This document shows, one piece after another, positions 1 through 8,865 of a stretch of DNA of 46,380 bases (positions within the stretch are counted from its first letter, which is position 1; each line of letters begins with the position of its first letter). A program made the translations under genes and the position numbers. Where the stretch lies: the NCBI GenBank assembly GCA_030615605.1, contig JAUWYY010000018.1:1-46380 (forward strand), given 5' to 3'. The notes beneath the pieces are model-generated. The model worked only from the letters and a program-made list of their open reading frames with translations. It searched no databases and was not told where the DNA came from. This stretch comes from a bacterium. GTDB lineage: Bacteria; Armatimonadota; Zipacnadia; Zipacnadales; Zipacnadaceae.

Positions 1-533
1 GGGTTGATATAGGCCGGATCGCCTTCCTGCCACTCCTCATAGGGCGGATCGGGGTCATAGGTAACCCGCAGCAGAAAGTGTCCCCCACCCATATCGGGAT
101 AACGGGTGAAGCCACGCCGGATATAGTAGTCGTCGTTCGTCCCCGGATTCCCGTCGGGTCCCACGTGAACCAGCGGATACCAGCCGTTGAGGAATTCCTG
201 GTAGCTGTAGTAGTCGTCGTAGGTGTAGGGGATGCCATCGGGTCCCCAGAAGTCCGGATGGAAGGTTCCGTCGGTATATCGGCAGGGCGGAAGCTCCGGC
301 CGCCAATCCAGCCCCTGGGGACTGAACTGCAGCATATCATCAGCGTGGTCCATCCCCGCCTTCGCCAGCGTCAATGTCTTGAGAAGTTGAGCCTGGCGCC
401 CTCCCGTGCGCTGGTTGTAGTTGACCACGGCCACAAACAGGGTTCCGATCAGCAGAATGGCGATCATTATCAACACGGCCAGTAGCAGGGCCTGGCCGTC
501 GCTGGCTCTGGTTTTGTGCAGCGATCTGTCCAT
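1..533 (-). CDS. PilX-like minor pseudopilin, 3' end outside the window
   Basis: The frame is open from the ATG at 533 to the window edge (177 codons read), so the gene is partial. AAGGAGAGG at 537-545 is a good ribosome binding site. The protein begins with a short basic leader followed by a hydrophobic helix (residues about 16-38) and a polar Tyr- and Asp-rich region. There is no FTLxE motif; a helix preceded by DGQALLLA is typical of PilX/GspK-like minor pilins, whose leaders are divergent. It is the last visible gene of the pilB-to-pseudopilin operon, 43 bp after the previous gene. I infer a minor component at the pilus tip or of a pseudopilus. The family call is moderate; the existence of the gene is well supported. 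Confidence 0.75.
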   Translation of the reverse strand, partial: MDRSLHKTRASDGQALLLAVLIMIAILLIGTLFVAVVNYNQRTGGRQAQLLKTLTLAKAGMDHADDMLQFSPQGLDWRPELPPCRYTDGTFHPDFWGPDGIPYTYDDYYSYQEFLNGWYPLVHVGPDGNPGTNDDYYIRRGFTRYPDMGGGHFLLRVTYDPDPPYEEWQEGDPAYIN

Positions 534-576
534 CTGCCTCTCCTTGTTAAGCTGAATTAACATAAGATGATTGCAC

Positions 577-2772
577 CTATCCCCCCAGGGCGGCTATGCG
601 GATGTGCCCCTGAAGGTGTACGCCCTTGGTGTGCTGGTACGGCGTCCAGATATGATCGTTGTCGTTGTCCTCATAGTAGCGCCAGGGTAGCAGCTCCAGA
701 CTCACGTTGTATATGGCCCGCGTCGAGTAGCTGACATCAATCTGGTCATTGTTGTACGGCGGCAACGTGCTAAAGTTGCGCCGGACATCGTAGGAAATCT
801 CGATCCAGAAGGCGGTCAGGATGTCGGCGGTCCAGCCGGCCTCGCCGCCATAGGTCGCCGGATTGTCCGGGTTAGGCGGACGCCCGCTCACTCCGTTACC
901 GAAGTAGATATTGACTGAGGTGTAGTCGCCGGCGGCAACCGGCTCATAATAGAATTGCCCCTCAGTGATGTCATCCTGGCTGCCCGGACTGGGGAAGAGC
1001 ATGCCGGTGTAAGTGCGCGACCGCTCGCCATCTATCGAATGTATGCCGTACACCTTAACATCTATCGAACCAGGGATGATCATCTTGTCGGGGTCGAGAC
1101 CGGGTTCAATGGGTGGCGTGATCTGGTAGGTGGAATAAGCTCTGGTGTATTTCTTGGTAACGTCGCCTCTCTCGCGCACCAAGTCCCCTGGCTCATAAGA
1201 GTAGCTTAGAACATCCGGGGCAAATGTAATCTCATCCGGGTCGGCGACCGTATCGGTAGAAGCAATAGTCACGTCGTCGTAGTTAGTGCCGTCCGCGTCA
1301 ACGATGCGGATGTCATCACCCGCGCTGAACCCGGTGACGTCATTTACTTCTATGCTACTACTTCCGGCAATGACGGCTGCCGCCAGAGTTGTATCTACTA
1401 TTTCCTCACCGTAGACAGCGTCCCACACAGCGTTGACCGTCCCGTAGCCGCTTGCCGTAAAGTCCCAGGTGTAGTCTGCAGCTGGCGGGCTTGCGAGGGT
1501 GTAGGTTCCGCCATTGAAGTCGGCAACGATCGTTCCTCCACTAGTACTGATAGTATTGAGCGACACCTCGCCGGTGTCCGAGTTCCAGCTGGTCCCGTAC
1601 ATATTGTTAATGACAGCGTTGTTGGAGTCGCCGTCGTAGTAGGCAGGGTTGGGGTTGTATGTGCCGGGCATATCGTCAGTGTCCATTATCACTTCGTAAC
1701 CGCTTCCGTCCACCTCCCGCCGCACTACAATCCGCGGGCGTAGCTCCGAAGAGTTGATCAGCATCGGCCCGGGGGTAGGGCCCCAGATCGCATCGCTGAC
1801 AGTGTAGGTGCCATCATTTTGCAACCCCAGCCAGTAGCGGTACTCGATGTCGCTGAATGTGGTCTGGTGAGTATTGCCGGTCGGGGCAATTCGCTCATTC
1901 GCCACCCGCAGCGGCCCGAATGTCACCCCGTCGTGGATGTAAACCAGCTTCACGCCAGTGGCGCCGAAGACAGTGGCGATATCGTCGTTGTGGACGTAGC
2001 CTTTAGCCCACAATTGACCCGGCTCAGCCGGAGGACTTGGGGGTAGCACCAGGTAACCGACGGCATCCAGACAGATGGTGCGGGTTACCGGGATATCCGC
2101 GTTCCGATCTGGCGTGAGCGCATTGCGTGAGCTCCAGTAGCCGACGATATGTATATCGTCTACATCGATGCTTCCGTCTTCGTTGATGTCCCGAGTGGCA
2201 TCGTCCGCATTCACTACGCCGTCGCCATTGGCGTCGCCCGCTGCGCCAAAATAGTTGTGCCCCGCTATTGGACGCATCATGCCTTCCATCCGGTAGAGAA
2301 TCCAGGGATTGTCAATATCCGGAGGCTGGGGTATGCAGTAGTAATCACCACCGATCAACTCAAAAGAATATTCCTGCGTCATAACTGCGTAGCGCACCAC
2401 CGGCTGGTCCTCGCCCGGTGGCTGTATGTAGCCCGGCGGCTGGAAGGTGATATTTGAATAGTTTATCAGATATGTATCATCTGCGGCGCCCGGGTTATTC
2501 GCTATGGGGATATACTCAGGCAACGATATAGATTGCGCTCCGCTGATTCCCCGGTTGACCCGCTGCATGGCCATCTGCAAGTGCTGCTGCATCTGCACCC
2601 GCGACTGCCCGGCGCGGGCCATATCAATTGAACTGCTGAGCGGCACGAACAGCATCCCGAACAGAACGACCATAATGGCCATTACCACCAGAACCTCGAC
2701 GAGGGTAAAGCCCCCTCGAGCCGTCAAGTGACATATGCTTCCGAATTGTTTGCAACGCTCAGTTCGTTTCAT
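577..2772 (-). CDS. Large prepilin-type protein (PilW/GspJ-like) with an embedded dockerin-like EF-hand pair
   Basis: The protein of about 731 aa opens with a class III prepilin leader; the predicted PilD cut is RGG|FTLVEVLVV (G21|F22), followed by the usual hydrophobic helix. Near residues 180-208 two consecutive 12-residue calcium loops, DANGDGVVNADD and DINEDGSIDVDD, form a dockerin-like module. The rest is Thr/Asp/Tyr-rich and probably beta-sandwich. Pseudopilins are normally 150-250 aa, so this one carries a very large extracellular part. ATG at 2772 lies 10 bp after the stop of the upstream gene; an in-frame TTG at 2835 would overlap that gene and is less likely. It is the fourth pseudopilin-type gene of the operon. 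Likely a surface-exposed minor pilin; its ligand is unknown. Confidence 0.8.
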   Translation of the reverse strand: MKRTERCKQFGSICHLTARGGFTLVEVLVVMAIMVVLFGMLFVPLSSSIDMARAGQSRVQMQQHLQMAMQRVNRGISGAQSISLPEYIPIANNPGAADDTYLINYSNITFQPPGYIQPPGEDQPVVRYAVMTQEYSFELIGGDYYCIPQPPDIDNPWILYRMEGMMRPIAGHNYFGAAGDANGDGVVNADDATRDINEDGSIDVDDIHIVGYWSSRNALTPDRNADIPVTRTICLDAVGYLVLPPSPPAEPGQLWAKGYVHNDDIATVFGATGVKLVYIHDGVTFGPLRVANERIAPTGNTHQTTFSDIEYRYWLGLQNDGTYTVSDAIWGPTPGPMLINSSELRPRIVVRREVDGSGYEVIMDTDDMPGTYNPNPAYYDGDSNNAVINNMYGTSWNSDTGEVSLNTISTSGGTIVADFNGGTYTLASPPAADYTWDFTASGYGTVNAVWDAVYGEEIVDTTLAAAVIAGSSSIEVNDVTGFSAGDDIRIVDADGTNYDDVTIASTDTVADPDEITFAPDVLSYSYEPGDLVRERGDVTKKYTRAYSTYQITPPIEPGLDPDKMIIPGSIDVKVYGIHSIDGERSRTYTGMLFPSPGSQDDITEGQFYYEPVAAGDYTSVNIYFGNGVSGRPPNPDNPATYGGEAGWTADILTAFWIEISYDVRRNFSTLPPYNNDQIDVSYSTRAIYNVSLELLPWRYYEDNDNDHIWTPYQHTKGVHLQGHIRIAALGG

Positions 2773-2782
2773 AGGATTAGTC

Positions 2783-3535
2783 TTAATCCGGGTCTGCCTG
2801 CCAGACAGGTATTGCACCCGGTTCTCCAACAGCAAACATAATCGCGGGTAATGTCTTCGTCGAGCCGTCCCAGAACAGCACCTGATACTGGCCTTCGTTG
2901 TCTCGGAAGTACTCTGTAGTGTGGAAGTTGCACCAGGTTACGACGGTTCGGTCGTCGGGATACCAGTTCTGACGATCCACCGGAAGAGTCTCATAGAACA
3001 ACGGATCTTCGAGTTGGCGCTTGAAATAGGGATCGGCAGCAATAAGGCCGCGCGTTGATAGGTATTTGTAGTTATCGAAGCCAAAAAGTGCGGTTGCGTC
3101 CAGGTCCTCGTCCATATAACTCAGATAGTACGGGTACGGGTAGTAGTCATACGCAGGGTCGTACTCGTTGGGATCGCTATGCTCTTTATCACTGGGGCAG
3201 TGCAGCGCCCGGCGGTTGCTCAGATAGCCGGCCTCCCACAGTGCCGCCAGGCCGGGGCCCTCGACTGCTTCTCCCAGGTCGAAATCCCGTGTGCCATCAA
3301 AAGTATCGTCATACCCCGGGTAGCGGGGGGGGACGCTGCCGTAATCGAAATGATAGGCCTTCATAGCATTGCTGATCTGCTGGAGCTTGAAGGCACAGGT
3401 CGAGATGCGGTTGCCCCGGCGCAGCGACTGGGTAGCCGGGATGATTATGGCCATCAGGAGTGCCATTATCCCGATAACTACCATCAGCTCAACTAAAGTG
3501 AAGCCAGTTGTTCTTCGCAGCTTGGTATCAATCAT
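2783..3535 (-). CDS. Prepilin-type (GspG-like) pseudopilin
   Basis: The 250-aa protein has the leader MIDTKLRRTT and the motif G|FTLVELMVVIGIMALLMAI, a textbook N-methylation site (cut after G11, conserved Glu at +5). The C-terminal part contains HFDYGSVPPRYPGYDD, the segment found in type II secretion pseudopilins of the GspG/GspH kind and in the many prepilin-like proteins of environmental bacteria. It is transcribed with its neighbours, 80 bp downstream of the large PilV-like gene and 10 bp before the PilW-like gene. It would be processed by the PilD encoded at 6473-7327. Major versus minor status cannot be told from sequence. Confidence 0.85.
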   Translation of the reverse strand: MIDTKLRRTTGFTLVELMVVIGIMALLMAIIIPATQSLRRGNRISTCAFKLQQISNAMKAYHFDYGSVPPRYPGYDDTFDGTRDFDLGEAVEGPGLAALWEAGYLSNRRALHCPSDKEHSDPNEYDPAYDYYPYPYYLSYMDEDLDATALFGFDNYKYLSTRGLIAADPYFKRQLEDPLFYETLPVDRQNWYPDDRTVVTWCNFHTTEYFRDNEGQYQVLFWDGSTKTLPAIMFAVGEPGAIPVWQADPD

Positions 3536-3615
3536 AAGATACTGCTCTCACTGAGTATATTGACCAAACCTACTTGATCTCGGTGCTCTTTATCAACCTC
3601 AGTATACCCAGATAT

Positions 3616-5352
3616 CTACCTCCGTAGTCTCGCGATATCCAGTCTTATCAGTCGTCCGTTGGGCGCTTGCCACCAGGCTATGGCGTGCAGCGACTCCCCG
3701 GTAACGGCACTAATCTCTGTGACATTGGGCCAGTTCAGAGTGATATAGTGATTGCCTGGCTCGGTGCTGATAGTATGCATCTCGTGGTGGGCGGTTTTTG
3801 TGGTGGTACCGTTATACCATTCGTAGTCAACGGTCACGGTATGCCCCGCGTTGCATGGATAGAAGAAGAGTAAACCGGTGTATTCACCAGTCCCCCCGTC
3901 GCGTTCGGCCAGATAGCTGCGATAGAACAGGCTGTCGTCCCCGGCAGCATCGGCAATATTCCAATCAACAAATGTAGCCGGCGCTATTTGGACACTGATC
4001 AAGTCCTGGTCCAGTGTTACATAGTAAAAGCGAAAGTCATGGCCGATTGCGGTCTCAGGAACCGCGTATTCTCCCAGGTTCGGGTTCTCCTCTGGCTCTA
4101 ACAGAACGAATCGTGTTACAACGATCGTCCCTTGACTCCAGCCATCGGTGCCGTCGAGCTCTTTAGTAGTCACACGCAGACCATCATCTCCATCAGGATA
4201 CTCCCAATAGACCTGCCCGGTGTTCACGTCAACCGCGAGCACATGGGTATCTGCGGCCAGTCCCACCGGCAGAGGCACCTCGTCGTCAATGTGGCTGGCT
4301 ACCAGAGTTATCGTTTGGGGAAGGGAGACAATGCGGTGCTCTTCGCTCATAATCAGCGCGCGGCGGCCGTTGCGGGTTGGTGCGGTGCGCAGAGTATAGT
4401 TAACGCCCATCTGTGCCCCCACGAAGTTGGGAGGGAAAGTCAACACCGCGCCAGTGTCATCTTGGGCGATAACTGCGGTTGCTAGATGGTAGTATGCCCG
4501 CACCTCGCCCGTCAGGCTGCCTTCGACAATGTTATGGCCCAGGGCACCTGCCAGCACTTGGCCTCCGTCAACCACTTCTTCGCCATTCACGTACTGGACT
4601 GGATCAGTAGCGGGATCGTGGCCGTCGTAGACCCACGCGTAGCTGACGTACGCATACCAACCCGTGATTGCTACAGGGTTAGGGTCCGCAATATAAGCAG
4701 TTGCGGGCCCGTCCACAATGTCAACGAAGCCTGCTGAAGTGATCGAAATCCGGGCCTCCGATGGCTTGGGCGCCCCAGTAGTGGCCTTAAAAATCTGATA
4801 AACAACGGTTGCCCCTGGTTCGGCCAGGCCCTGGCGGAAGATGTGGACTGGAAGGGAGCCGAATGGCGGTGTCGTAGGCCCGGGGACGGTAAATCTCTCG
4901 CCGATGACTTCAATTATATCGTCGCGCGCGTTGGGGCGAGTGATAGCAAAATCGGTAATGGTCGGGTCCTCGGGCTGGCTGGTGGCGTCAATGGCGGCTG
5001 CGCCCGCGGGGCCCAAGTTGAATGTATCTCCCCGGATGGCCAGCGGCAGATCATCAGGGTAGCGGGTGAGCTGGGTGAGCGTGCGCTCGGCCTGGCGGGC
5101 CATCTCGGTGCGCTTCTCCTGGGTAGCCACGACGCCGAGCAGCTTGGGAAAGCTCACTGCCACCGTCCAGATGCCCACCAGCAGGATGACCATAGCCACC
5201 AGCACCTCGACCAGAGTTATACCGGCTGAGGCACGGGGGGCAAACCGGCCGCCCGAGGTCGATGTAGTGCAGTATAGCAATCTGTCTTTATTGGTATGCC
5301 TGGCGGCCGGTTTGCTGAACAGGACTATATTACAGAATTGCGACAGATTCAT
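3616..5352 (-). CDS. Large PilV/GspI-like prepilin-type protein
   Basis: The 578-aa protein has an unusually long leader of 44 residues before the cleavage site ASAG|ITLVEVLVAMVILLV. Ile replaces the common Phe at +1, and Glu+5 is present. The start at 5352 is supported by GGAGG seven bases upstream, so the long leader appears genuine. After the helix comes a coil-like segment (EKRTEMARQAERTLTQLTRY) and then a long beta-rich region repeatedly built of Asp/Thr/Tyr-containing strands, without a motif I recognise. It is about three times the usual size of PilV-type proteins. Together with the 731-aa neighbour it suggests that the minor pilins of this system carry adhesin-like extracellular domains (inference). 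Confidence 0.8.
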   Translation of the reverse strand: MNLSQFCNIVLFSKPAARHTNKDRLLYCTTSTSGGRFAPRASAGITLVEVLVAMVILLVGIWTVAVSFPKLLGVVATQEKRTEMARQAERTLTQLTRYPDDLPLAIRGDTFNLGPAGAAAIDATSQPEDPTITDFAITRPNARDDIIEVIGERFTVPGPTTPPFGSLPVHIFRQGLAEPGATVVYQIFKATTGAPKPSEARISITSAGFVDIVDGPATAYIADPNPVAITGWYAYVSYAWVYDGHDPATDPVQYVNGEEVVDGGQVLAGALGHNIVEGSLTGEVRAYYHLATAVIAQDDTGAVLTFPPNFVGAQMGVNYTLRTAPTRNGRRALIMSEEHRIVSLPQTITLVASHIDDEVPLPVGLAADTHVLAVDVNTGQVYWEYPDGDDGLRVTTKELDGTDGWSQGTIVVTRFVLLEPEENPNLGEYAVPETAIGHDFRFYYVTLDQDLISVQIAPATFVDWNIADAAGDDSLFYRSYLAERDGGTGEYTGLLFFYPCNAGHTVTVDYEWYNGTTTKTAHHEMHTISTEPGNHYITLNWPNVTEISAVTGESLHAIAWWQAPNGRLIRLDIARLRR

Positions 5353-5463
5353 GTCCAGCCTCCTGCCCGAACTTCACTGTCAATGATATTATACCCTGAC
5401 GCTGGCGCAAAGAAACGATGGTGTGAAGGTGGCAATGGCAGGGTGTTGCAGGTGGGTGCACAT

Positions 5464-6339
5464 TTAGAAGTTCTGGTGAACCCAGGCAGCGACCCCTGCT
5501 ACGCCGCCCGCGTCGGGGTCGGGATTGCCCATATTGGTGACATTGACCAGACTGGTCTGCCCGCCCAGGGTAACGATAATGTCCATTGCCTCAGTCGGAT
5601 CATCGTAGTACTTGCGATGATGGGGACAGTGAGTGACTATGGTGTAGTCGGGTGCGCTACGATTAACTAACCCCGGGAAGTGCTGCCAGCGCAACCCGGC
5701 CGCGTCCAGGAAGTCGGGTATTCCGATGATAGGCTCGACGTCCATCCAGGGGGGAACTCCGAGGTAACCAGGCAGAATACAGAAGGCTGCCTGGGTGTCG
5801 TAGCCGCTGCTGTAGCCGGGATGACCGCACTCCTCATCGCCGTCAGTGAGTAGTTGGCACGTATATGTATATCCGTTATAGTTATAAAGAATCGCCCGCG
5901 CATCCCCGCCACTTGACAGCGGCCAAAATTCCCACGTGTTGCCGTCAGTGTCGACATCATCCCAGTCAATCAACCCATTGTATGAGCAGTAAATCCGGTC
6001 GCGGCAATCTCCCAGATTCTGCAGGGCGTCGCGGTCGTCGGGACAGATGAACAGATCGCGGTCGGTGACGTAGTCGGGATAAAGTGCACTGAAGCCACCC
6101 TTGTACCGACCAGCGCCGTCATCGTAGTAGGGAGCCAGCGGATAGTGGCCTTTATCAGCATGGAACTCGTTCAGTGCGGTGATCAGTTGCATTAACTGGG
6201 CTTGGCATTTGGTCTGGCGGGCCTTCTCCCGGGCAGTGCTGAAAACCGGAAAAAGTATCGCCACCAGTATGCCGATGATCGCGATGACGACCATAAGTTC
6301 GATTAGAGTAAAGCCTGCACGACTGGGGCGCCGATGCAT
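5464..6339 (-). CDS. Prepilin-type pseudopilin, likely major subunit or GspG-like
   Basis: The protein of about 291 aa begins MHRRPSRAG|FTLIELMVV, a classical prepilin signal with cut after G9. TAGGAGGT nine bases upstream of the ATG at 6339 fixes the start; an in-frame codon at 6372 lies upstream of that site. The segment LNEFHADKGHYPLAPYYDDG is the N-terminal alpha/beta-loop signature of GspG-like and Armatimonadota/Planctomycete-style prepilin proteins. Cysteines occur in the middle part (LFICPDDRDA and YTCQLL). It is the first pseudopilin gene after pilD in transcription order, which is a common place for a major or core subunit, but that is inference. Confidence 0.85.
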   Translation of the reverse strand: MHRRPSRAGFTLIELMVVIAIIGILVAILFPVFSTAREKARQTKCQAQLMQLITALNEFHADKGHYPLAPYYDDGAGRYKGGFSALYPDYVTDRDLFICPDDRDALQNLGDCRDRIYCSYNGLIDWDDVDTDGNTWEFWPLSSGGDARAILYNYNGYTYTCQLLTDGDEECGHPGYSSGYDTQAAFCILPGYLGVPPWMDVEPIIGIPDFLDAAGLRWQHFPGLVNRSAPDYTIVTHCPHHRKYYDDPTEAMDIIVTLGGQTSLVNVTNMGNPDPDAGGVAGVAAWVHQNF

Positions 6340-6472
6340 CAGATAGCTACCTCCTAATACTGGGTGCAGCACAAGCTAAGGTCGAAATAGCTGCTTTCTA
6401 TGGAGGAACATTCCTGTGCTGCCCTTCATTGACCTTCTACCCCCGACAGATTGTGATTAAACATTGAACTAC

Positions 6473-7327
6473 CTATCCGGGCGAGTAGCCGTACCAGCTC
6501 AGCAGCCACAGGGTGATCGGTTCGGTGTACAACAATATGACGATTGCAGCCAGTGCCATCATTGGGCCGAAGGGAACGTAGTCGCCGCGGCGCTTCAGAC
6601 TCAATAGCATAAGCAATACCGCCACCGCTGCACCGATAAGGACCGACAGCAGGAAGTAGCTGAGCAGGCTATAGCCCGGGCCCAGTATCGCCCCCATGGC
6701 TGCCGCCAGCTTTACGTCACCCATGCCCAAAGCGGGCTTCTTGAGGGCAACTTCAAATATCCAGCCGATGAAGAGAAATAGTCCCCCCCCGACCAACAGA
6801 CCTACTATTGAGCGTGGCAAATAGATAGTCAATTGCTCGCCCCCGATCCTCTGGGCAAAGGGGATAGCCCAGCCGAGGCCCAGCACATACAGGTGGTAGC
6901 CATCCCGGGCCAGGCCGAATAGCGCCACCACCACGACGCATTCGTCGGGAATGATCATATGATCCAAATCCACGAAGAATATAACCAGCAGCGCCGCGCA
7001 AGTCGCAAACAGACCTGCTGCGTAGTACGGGGCAAAGCCGGATATATGCCAGGCAGTGACCGCTATGCCTCCCGCAATCGCTTCGACCAGCATGTACCGG
7101 GGGCTGAAGGGGGCACCGCAATGTCGACAGCGGCCTCGCAGGATCAGGTAGCTCAGTACCGGGATAAGGTCCACGAAGCCGAGGCGAGTGTGGCAGCTTC
7201 GGCAGTGGGAGGGTGGGTGCCACAGCGACTTGTCCTCTGGCAGGCGGTAGATAACTACATTAAGGAAACTGCCGACGCAGGCACCTGCCACGAACAAGAC
7301 CACGTCAGTTATCCCGGAAGTCGGCAT
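6473..7327 (-). CDS. pilD: Prepilin leader peptidase / N-methyltransferase (A24A family)
   Basis: Membrane aspartic protease that cleaves class III leaders and methylates the new N-terminus. The 284-aa protein begins with GACVGSFLNVVIYRLP, then a zinc module CRSC (residues 42-45) and CRHC (67-70). The two catalytic aspartates lie in FFVDLDHMIIPD (about D120) and GMGDVKLA (D204), with about seven hydrophobic segments. The start was taken at ATG 7327, directly before the first membrane segment; an in-frame GTG at 7405 would add 26 residues that do not look like family sequence. It serves the pseudopilin genes immediately downstream. Confidence 0.95.
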   Translation of the reverse strand: MPTSGITDVVLFVAGACVGSFLNVVIYRLPEDKSLWHPPSHCRSCHTRLGFVDLIPVLSYLILRGRCRHCGAPFSPRYMLVEAIAGGIAVTAWHISGFAPYYAAGLFATCAALLVIFFVDLDHMIIPDECVVVVALFGLARDGYHLYVLGLGWAIPFAQRIGGEQLTIYLPRSIVGLLVGGGLFLFIGWIFEVALKKPALGMGDVKLAAAMGAILGPGYSLLSYFLLSVLIGAAVAVLLMLLSLKRRGDYVPFGPMMALAAIVILLYTEPITLWLLSWYGYSPG

Positions 7328-7496
7328 TGCGAAGATGTCACACCCCGCGGGCCTACATAAAAAAATTGCCCGCCCCCGGGGGACAGCTTGGAGTTGGACT
7401 TCCACTCCGATGCCCCAGGCCGACGGGAAGTTGCACCGCAGAAGCTAACCTGCCCCACTTATCAGGCACGCATGGGGGGGGCTGGCGCAGACAAGG
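7328..7496 (-). other. Structured pilC-pilD intergenic leader
   Basis: Read on the minus strand, this 169-bp gap contains a hairpin GGAGT..ACTCC near 7390-7409. Next comes a G/C-rich self-complementary stretch (CCCCCGGGGG), a run of seven T, and a GCGGGC/GCCCGC pair that encloses the T run, close to the pilD start. This could be a partial terminator or attenuator between pilC and pilD, or a stem that hides the pilD ribosome binding site. No known riboswitch fold was recognised. Confidence 0.3.
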
Positions 7497-8735
7497 TTAT
7501 TGAGACAATTGGTCGATGATGGAGATGAGTGGCAGGAACATTGAGATTACAATGAATCCGACCACTACTCCCAGACCAACGATCATGATCGGCTCGAGAG
7601 CGGCCGCCAGACTGGCTAGAGTGGCATCAACCTCCGCCTCGTAGAAGTCGGCCACCTTCTCGAGCATGTCATCGAGCTGTCCGGTTTCTTCGCCAATCGT
7701 TACCATCTGCACGACCATGGGTGGGAACTGTTTGGAAGCAGCCAGGGGATCAGCGATGGTGTCGCCCTGACGAATATTGGCACGAGCGGCCAGCACCGCG
7801 TCCGAGATCAGATCGTTAGTGATAGTCCCCGCAGTGGTCTCCATCGACTGCAAGATCGGCACCCCGCTGCCCATCAGGGTAGCCAGAGTGCGCGAGAACC
7901 GCGCAATAGCGATCTTGTGAGTTAGCCCACCGAAGACAGGCACCTTCAGGGCCAGCGTATCCCATATTCGCTTGCCGGTCTTGGTCGCCTTCACGCGGTT
8001 GAAGACGATTACCAGGCCCACAACAATGATTATCGCCATCCACCACTTTTGCATGATGAAGTCACTGGCGCCCATCAACATCAACGTTGGTAGTGGGAAG
8101 GCATCCTCTTTAACGCCCAGGTCCTCGAATACCTCAATGAACTGCGGCAGAATGTAGGTGGTCAGTAGCAAGACGATGCCGATGGCAAAGATCAACACCA
8201 GGACCGGGTAAGTCATGGCCGACTTGACCTTGCGCCGCAACTCCATGTCCTTCTCGACGAAAATTGCCAGCCTGTTCAGGGTCTCGTCCAGCACCCCACC
8301 AACCTCGCCGGCGCGCACCAGACCGATAGCCAGTTGCGAGAAGGTCCGACTATACTTGGTCATAGCCTGGCTGAGACTGGCGCCACCTTCTATCTCGCTC
8401 TCAACGTCCCGGATGATGGTTTTGAGGCGGTAGCTGGACGTCTGCTGTTCGAGAACATCCAGGCAACGGATCAGGGAGACACCCGCATTGATCATTGTCG
8501 CAAATTGGCGGTAGAAGATAGTCAGGTCTTTGAGCTTGACGCGCCCCTGGAAGAGAACGATTCCTCCCATCCCCTTTCCCTTGGCGCGCTTTGCCGTCTT
8601 CTTTTCGCTCACCGTGCTTACAAACAGGCCTCTGCCGCGTAACTGCTCCAGCAGAGCATCCTTGCTGGCAGCCTCGGCTGTCTCTTCGATTTGTTTGCCT
8701 GTTCTGTCACGGGCAAGATAAGTGAAGGTTGGCAT
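7497..8735 (-). CDS. pilC: Type IV pilus / type II secretion inner-membrane platform protein
   Basis: The 412-aa protein starts MPTFTYLARDRTGKQ, the usual PilC/GspF N-terminus. It carries two T2SSF repeats (about residues 72-195 and 275-397), each beginning with the family pattern FYRQFATMINAGVSLI or FSRTLATLMGSGVPIL. Three hydrophobic segments end in LEPIMIVGLGVVVGFIVISM. It anchors the pilus ATPases to the inner membrane. GGAG nine bases before the ATG supports the start. It sits between pilT and pilD, the common bacterial order. A TATAAT-like box at 8803-8808 in the 130-bp gap upstream may give extra initiation. Confidence 0.95.
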   Translation of the reverse strand: MPTFTYLARDRTGKQIEETAEAASKDALLEQLRGRGLFVSTVSEKKTAKRAKGKGMGGIVLFQGRVKLKDLTIFYRQFATMINAGVSLIRCLDVLEQQTSSYRLKTIIRDVESEIEGGASLSQAMTKYSRTFSQLAIGLVRAGEVGGVLDETLNRLAIFVEKDMELRRKVKSAMTYPVLVLIFAIGIVLLLTTYILPQFIEVFEDLGVKEDAFPLPTLMLMGASDFIMQKWWMAIIIVVGLVIVFNRVKATKTGKRIWDTLALKVPVFGGLTHKIAIARFSRTLATLMGSGVPILQSMETTAGTITNDLISDAVLAARANIRQGDTIADPLAASKQFPPMVVQMVTIGEETGQLDDMLEKVADFYEAEVDATLASLAAALEPIMIVGLGVVVGFIVISMFLPLISIIDQLSQ

Positions 8736-8802
8736 ACGTGGTCACTCCGTTCCCCATAATATAGCTAATAAGAGCTGGCTGACTGTGACAGATACCACCA
8801 TC

Positions 8803-8808
8803 ATTATA
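8803..8808 (-). promoter_or_regulatory. Possible internal -10 box upstream of pilC
   Basis: The minus strand reads TATAAT 67 bases before the pilC ATG, just after a small CCAC/GTGG hairpin. No convincing -35 hexamer lies 16-18 bases upstream, so the assignment is weak. Confidence 0.3.
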
Positions 8809-8865
8809 CCCACCTTGTGGCGGATTATCATACTTATCCAAGACTGGGCAGGGCTAACCACCGAC

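Noticed and set aside
55..306. Open frame of 83 codons on the minus strand
   Set aside because: It lies in a different frame inside the partial PilX-like gene, which has a ribosome binding site, a membrane helix and an open frame to the window edge.
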